From the NCBI RefSeq assembly GCF_002999335.1, contig NW_020312769.1, forward strand, positions 91,290 to 155,289: a stretch of 64,000 nt of DNA, written 5' to 3'. Numbering within the stretch: the first letter of the stretch is position 1; each line of letters begins with the position of its first letter. Below, piece by piece: positions 60,101 through 64,000 of the stretch. This stretch comes from Cyclospora cayetanensis (taxonomy: Eukaryota > Apicomplexa > Conoidasida > Eucoccidiorida > Eimeriidae). Under the pieces are notes generated by a model. It did not search any database. It had not been told where the DNA came from and was given only the letters and a program-made list of their open reading frames with translations. Both the position numbers and the translations under genes were made by a program.

Positions 60101-61716
60101 CGCTGCTCTCCTAAACGGTGATCCTTTTCATGCAGCAGTACTGGATCATGTGTACTCCCTCTGCATTCAGGCTCCCTCCTATCTAGATATCCCAGGTGGA
60201 CAGGTGCGAGAGTACCGCTTTTCTGTTTTCGCACTAAAACCCTGCAACGCGGTACTTAGATTTCGCTTCACAAATCCCGCAACTGGGGACTTTACCGTTG
60301 CAGAAGCCAAGATCCAGTTTATCGAAGGAGAGAGCATGGGAACTATTCACTTTGAAGGATTTACGCGGCAACTTTTCCGTCACAGACTAGAAATCCAGAA
60401 TACGTCTGGCAAGCGAGCAAGCATTCAATGTGCCTCAACTCACCAAGAAGTCAGTTTCCTCCCCCAATCGGTTTTCATATCTCCTCATACAACAGGTGTG
60501 CTGGATGTTTTGATGAGACCAACGACGCCAGGATGTGGAGATGCAAATGTTGTCCTAAGTAGCGAAGAGCTAGGGTTATTCAAGTACCTAGTGAAGTACG
60601 ACATACGAAGTCCAGGCATAGAGAAACGGATTACCATCTCCGCAGCTCTGGGCAGGGAGGCACACCAATGCGTTCGTTTACTGCATTTTGGCAAAAAAGC
60701 AATGACGTACCAGCTAAGTTTGGAATTGCCAGCAGAACCGTCAACTTACCAAAAAATATCAAGCCTCGCAGACGTCTTTTCCTTTGAAAGCAAGGGAATA
60801 CACGTTCCAGCCGACAATGATGGTCAAGGAGTCGAAATGTGCATTCCCGTTAAATTTACTCCTTCAAGACTGCAAGATATCAGGGCTATTCTTTGCGTTC
60901 GTGGCTCTGATGGGCAAGAATACAAGGTAATGCCTCTTCTCGTAGCATCAGATGTGGAAGGGTACTAGAAATGCGGATATTTGAGTGCATATTTGATTCG
61001 TAAAGACTCCTTTCTACTGTTTGTAAGTGTCAATTCCGTTAAGTCATGGCTTTTGGGCAGGTCCTACTTGTTGGACGCGTAACAGCTCCAGAGGCCCAGG
61101 GGCCTCTGAAAGTGACAAAGGGCAAAGGACTTCCAATTGACTTCAAGAACCCCATGGATTCAACTATGGAGTTTACCGCCCAAGTGTGCTGCTTACAACA
61201 GTAGCAGAATTAGCAATTCACAATGCAGTATGTGCTTCTGTATTGTTGTGAGGCTGGGTACACTTTACGCGATTTTAGCGCAGGAACATGCTCCACCTAA
61301 TGTGCGCACATGAGGGTTTCCCGTTAGCTCGGTGTGATCAAAATTGTCCCATTTTTCAGGTCGACCAAAAGGAATTTGCGCTAGATAAAAAATTTTTTCG
61401 TTTAGATGCCAAAAAATCCACCACACTCACCGTGACACTAAAAAATGAGACAGGGGCGGCTGGTGAGATTCCCTCATAATTGACTTCACATGTGTTAGCA
61501 TTGGTGAAACCAAGTCATCAAGCATAAGCACTAATGCAGATATATAACAAGGTAAGGCAAGCTCCAATGCAAACATTGAAAACCACCTCGGTGGGCTGAA
61601 ACATCCAAAGCAACTATATATCATGTGCATGGGCCTCTGCCTTTCTTTGTTCAGGCAGGGTGCTGATCACCGCTGAGGGCTTTCCGCCGTGGATAATCTA
61701 CATCAAAGCTGACTGA
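36116..61716 (+). CDS. HYDIN: HYDIN-type central-apparatus axoneme protein
   Basis: One very large gene, probably 4,000-5,000 residues from several dozen exons. HYDIN is the giant C2b-projection protein of the motile axoneme's central pair. The first exons join in phase: 36116-36349, 36460-36722, 36839-36932, 37460-37519 and from 37698, giving TPLFEASPPAVLFVGFEAAG, then KLRNKDRFPRRVHAIAP, VTFKAGDKKNYSYDL, and REIFLVPLRAFRGLCSVDLP, as at the HYDIN N-terminus. ASH/MSP-like immunoglobulin-fold modules recur throughout, typified by 'LNFGEIAVYSQKTLHVEIVN' (~39095) and 'LEFGVIPFGFQEVRSVTLKN' (~39775), each with an F(K/T)P strand. An adenylate-kinase-like insert sits at ~46755-47463, and a coiled-coil segment follows at ~47640-48100, the same order as in animal HYDIN. 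The last exon joins in phase (GRVLITAEGFPPW) to a TGA at 61714. Expression would be expected in flagellated microgametes. Many internal splice sites were not resolved. Confidence 0.92.
46755..47463 (+). other. Adenylate-kinase-like domain within HYDIN
   Basis: Two exons of the HYDIN gene encode an NMP-kinase-like fold. AMVLGPPSTGKHDVATYLAD (from ~46760) is the P-loop with its helix, followed by CVLTLDECVEWVI as the second strand. After an intron, GIPTQLLEAAVKLRVSQPDC and FAGTVFRVEP match the HYDIN-family 'CHRGVVFDGL' region. The P-loop ends GKH instead of GKS/GKT, so nucleotide binding or phosphotransfer may be lost. Confidence 0.75.
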
Positions 61717-63547
61717 AAATTCTTTCCGTAGTATTTCCCCGCAGGGGTAGGCGTTCTTCACTTTAGGCACCCCTAAGAATGCCAGGGTTCACAGGATAGC
61801 ACCTGCTGTCGGGAAAATAATGGAACGAGCGCCTTGGAAGTATATGTTTTGCTACTGCTAGGTGATATGCAGTTCATTATGCTTCTACGCACAAGACTAC
61901 TAAGAAGCTGCAAATGCATTGTAATCCCTATATTTGCTCTTCAAGAACTACTTGGGTACTACCTGTTGGGGTGAAAACGTGCATCCATCAGGCGTAGTAA
62001 TGCAGCATGCGGTACACCGTTTCCTGACACGCATCTTTTGTGCGTATGTGGTGCGAGCTATATTGCGAATAGCTTTTCTCCCAAGTAGTAAGATGCTGTT
62101 CATGTGGCAAGACAAATTGCCAGGCCCGAAAGACAAAACACTTACTCGCGCGCTGAAGAATTGTTCCTTTTGCGCAATAAGTCCAGTAGGAAATACGCAT
62201 TATCCCGTACTATATGGCTCATTTTGAAGTAGGAGCTAGCGGTCGAAAGATAGTCAACCAGGGCGCAATAACTAAAATGGATCCTCACTTTATATTTGAA
62301 AGTTGGAGTGCCCTAGTGACATCACATACTAAGTTATGCTGAGCGCAACAAGACAATTAACAGCTAGGATTGCTATATGCTGAGTTACCTATACGCTGAG
62401 AGGCGTGCACCATCACGAAGAACGGTGATAAAGGGTGATGAAGGTAATTGAGCGACTCATGTACTACTCAATATGTGACGAGCAGAAAAATGACGGATGG
62501 CATTTGGGGATAGGGTTGTTTCCATGACGGGCACTTATGCCTGACGCGTAACAAAGAGTATTACAGGTTTAACTGGCAAAGTACCGCTTTCTCAAACGCT
62601 GCTTCCCAGATCAATCTCCTGGCACCTGAGCCAGCTGTCCGGTACAGGGCGCCGGACTGCCCTCTCAGAATTAAATGTTGTTCTGCCCATTGGAACACAA
62701 AAATGCACGAACCGAAGAGCTAGATTTTCAGGGGCGTATCGTAGCTCCATTACTCTGCTACGAATACCCTGCAAAGGGAGGGTTTCACCACTTTACTGGA
62801 GACAGCCATCTGTCTGCTCGCCGGGGAGAGCTCGAGCACCTAACTCCTCGTGTCAAACTTATCGTTAGTCGGGCTTTGGGTGCTCGCCGACGTTAGTTTA
62901 TGACTATACAAAATATCAAACGACTTGTTTCACCTCGTTGTATTCCCATGCTAGGGGTGAATACATCATCCGCGCTGCAGCACTGTTCAAAGCACAGCCC
63001 ACTAAAAGGGATAGCTGCATTCACAATTCTAAAGCATGTAATATTCGTTTGCTCGTATACATCTGGGCAATGCCACATCAGAGTGGCCGTCTTTTATTCA
63101 GTGGAAGTATAGGTGGACATTGTTCACTTTGCTTGCCTGGCTAGGACTGTGCTACCCAAACAATCAAGGATTGGCGTGCTCATGTAGGCTTATGCATCTA
63201 GGGACCACGCTCTGCTGGCAATCCGCACTTATATATTAGCGCAAATCTCAGACAACGCCCTATTCGCAATAGAAATCAATTTTCATTGCCTACACCAACT
63301 CCAACAGCCTTTCCCATCTATCTGAACGGTAGTATGCACACACTTCATTGCCACGCACACCAAGAGCAGGCACTAATACCCGACTCGCTGGTTGAGAGAC
63401 AGATATAAATTGACCTCTTTACCTCTGCTGATCGAGAGTCAAAAATACAAAAAAACTGACAGCCGAAAAAGAGTACACCCAAACCACCGCTGCACTACCG
63501 CTTCTGCTTAGGTGCTTTTCAAAGACACCAAAACAAACCCTGACTCT
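61717..63547. other. Intergenic downstream of HYDIN
   Basis: This holds the HYDIN 3' region and the 3' region of the acidic repeat gene on the other strand. Short frames on both strands have no supporting features. Confidence 0.5.
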
Positions 63548-64000
63548 CTACCCACCGGCAGGCGGACTGCCGTGTCCATCTTCCGTGTCAGACCTATCGT
63601 CCTCAGGCACACCCGGCGTCTCCAAACCCGAAGGTGGAATCGTTCCTTCGTCATCACCCTCGGAAGCAGATGTATCCTCATCTTCCTCTGGCGAATCAGA
63701 CACATCCTCCTCATCCTTAGGAGCAGTAGGCGTTGCAGGCTTCGCACTCTGTGTAGGACGAGTGCTCGGTGCATCTTCCGTGTCAGACCTATCGTCCTCA
63801 GGCACACCCGGCGTCTCCGAACCCGAAGGTGGAATCGTTCCTTCGTCATCACCCTCGGAAGCAGAGGTATCCCCATCTTCCTCTGGCGAATCAGACACAT
63901 CCTCCTCATCCTTAGGAGCAGTAGGCGTTGCAGGCTTCGCACTCTGTGTAGGACGAGTGCTCGGTGCATCTTCCGTGTCAGACCTATCGTCCTCAGGCAC
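63548..64000 (-). CDS. Acidic repeat protein, C-terminal part, cut by window edge
   Basis: An open frame enters from the right edge and ends at a TAG (63548-63550), giving about 150 visible residues and no start. It is built from a 65-residue unit rich in Asp, Glu, Ser, Pro and Thr (PEDDRSDTEDAPSTRP, KDEEDVSDSPEED, TSASEGDDEGTIPPSG), ending in GHGSPPAGG. It looks disordered, like many coccidian secreted or surface repeat proteins, but the N-terminus needed to judge secretion is absent. Because the repeat length is a multiple of three, a second minus-strand frame is also open, rich in Arg and Leu; I prefer the acidic frame for its composition. No function can be assigned. Confidence 0.55.
   Translation of the reverse strand: MPEDDRSDTEDAPSTRPTQSAKPATPTAPKDEEDVSDSPEEDGDTSASEGDDEGTIPPSGSETPGVPEDDRSDTEDAPSTRPTQSAKPATPTAPKDEEDVSDSPEEDEDTSASEGDDEGTIPPSGLETPGVPEDDRSDTEDGHGSPPAGG
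63601..64000. repeat. 195-bp tandem repeat (VNTR), at least two copies
   Basis: The block starting CCTCAGGCACACCCGGCGTC recurs at 63601 and 63796, and its start is seen again at 63991, so the period is exactly 195 bases (65 codons). The copies differ by only a few substitutions, for example TGTATCCTC versus GGTATCCCC and CTCCAAACC versus CTCCGAACC. The array continues past the window edge. Confidence 0.95.

Noticed and set aside
36116..61716. Reading the region as dozens of separate small genes
   Set aside because: The fragments are exons with GT..AG borders, matching phases and one consistent family order (HYDIN).
63508..63969. Second minus-strand frame through the 195-bp repeat (Arg/Leu-rich)
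   Set aside because: It is open only because the repeat unit is a multiple of three. The acidic Ser/Pro/Asp frame is more typical of disordered repeat proteins.
1..64000. Prokaryotic features (operons, CRISPR arrays, IS elements, Shine-Dalgarno sites)
   Set aside because: The window is clearly eukaryotic. The only regular direct repeat arrays are the microsatellites and the 195-bp coding repeat; no spacer-repeat structure, transposase or reverse transcriptase was seen.

Overview
This is eukaryotic nuclear DNA, most likely from a coccidian apicomplexan of the Eimeria/Cyclospora type. The evidence is a single-exon alveolin (inner membrane complex protein), many short GT..AG introns of roughly 50-330 bases, in-frame AGC/CAG-type serine and glutamine tracts, moderate GC content, and a HYDIN-type axoneme protein that suits a parasite with flagellated male gametes. 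Genus and species cannot be fixed from the sequence alone. Most genes are split into exons, so gene models were built by translating exons and checking that intron phases agree. || Layout, left to right: a CaMKK-like protein kinase with seven coding exons (+, 664-3223); a YbjQ/UPF0145-domain protein (-, 5279-6926); a large, serine- and glutamine-rich homologue of the Rab3 GTPase-activating protein catalytic subunit (+, 9212-14306); a crowded patch with a small RNase P/MRP Pop5-like candidate (-, 16560-17001) and a 43-codon spliced ORF (+, 17371-17560); an HCF101/Mrp-type Fe-S cluster ATPase (-, 17565-20193); an unrecognised coiled-coil protein (+, 21287-24105); the alveolin (+, 27418-28629) with a small divergent ORF beside it (-, 27209-27367); the V-type ATPase c'' proteolipid (-, 30064-31483); tRNA-Glu(TTC) (+, 32047-32119); a gene-poor 4 kb; one HYDIN homologue filling 25.6 kb (+, 36116-61716); and, at the right edge, the 3' end of an acidic repeat protein with a 195-bp tandem repeat (-, 63548-64000). 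|| There is no operon logic. The genes are independent eukaryotic units serving signalling, Rab trafficking, cytosolic Fe-S assembly, vesicle acidification, cortical cytoskeleton and the axoneme. I found no convincing novel multi-gene system. The points most worth a second look are the changed Walker A motif in the HYDIN adenylate-kinase-like domain, the kinase with no glycine-rich loop, the YbjQ domain in a eukaryote, the diverged Rab3GAP1 homologue, the truncated last helix of the V-ATPase c'' subunit, and several small ORFs.
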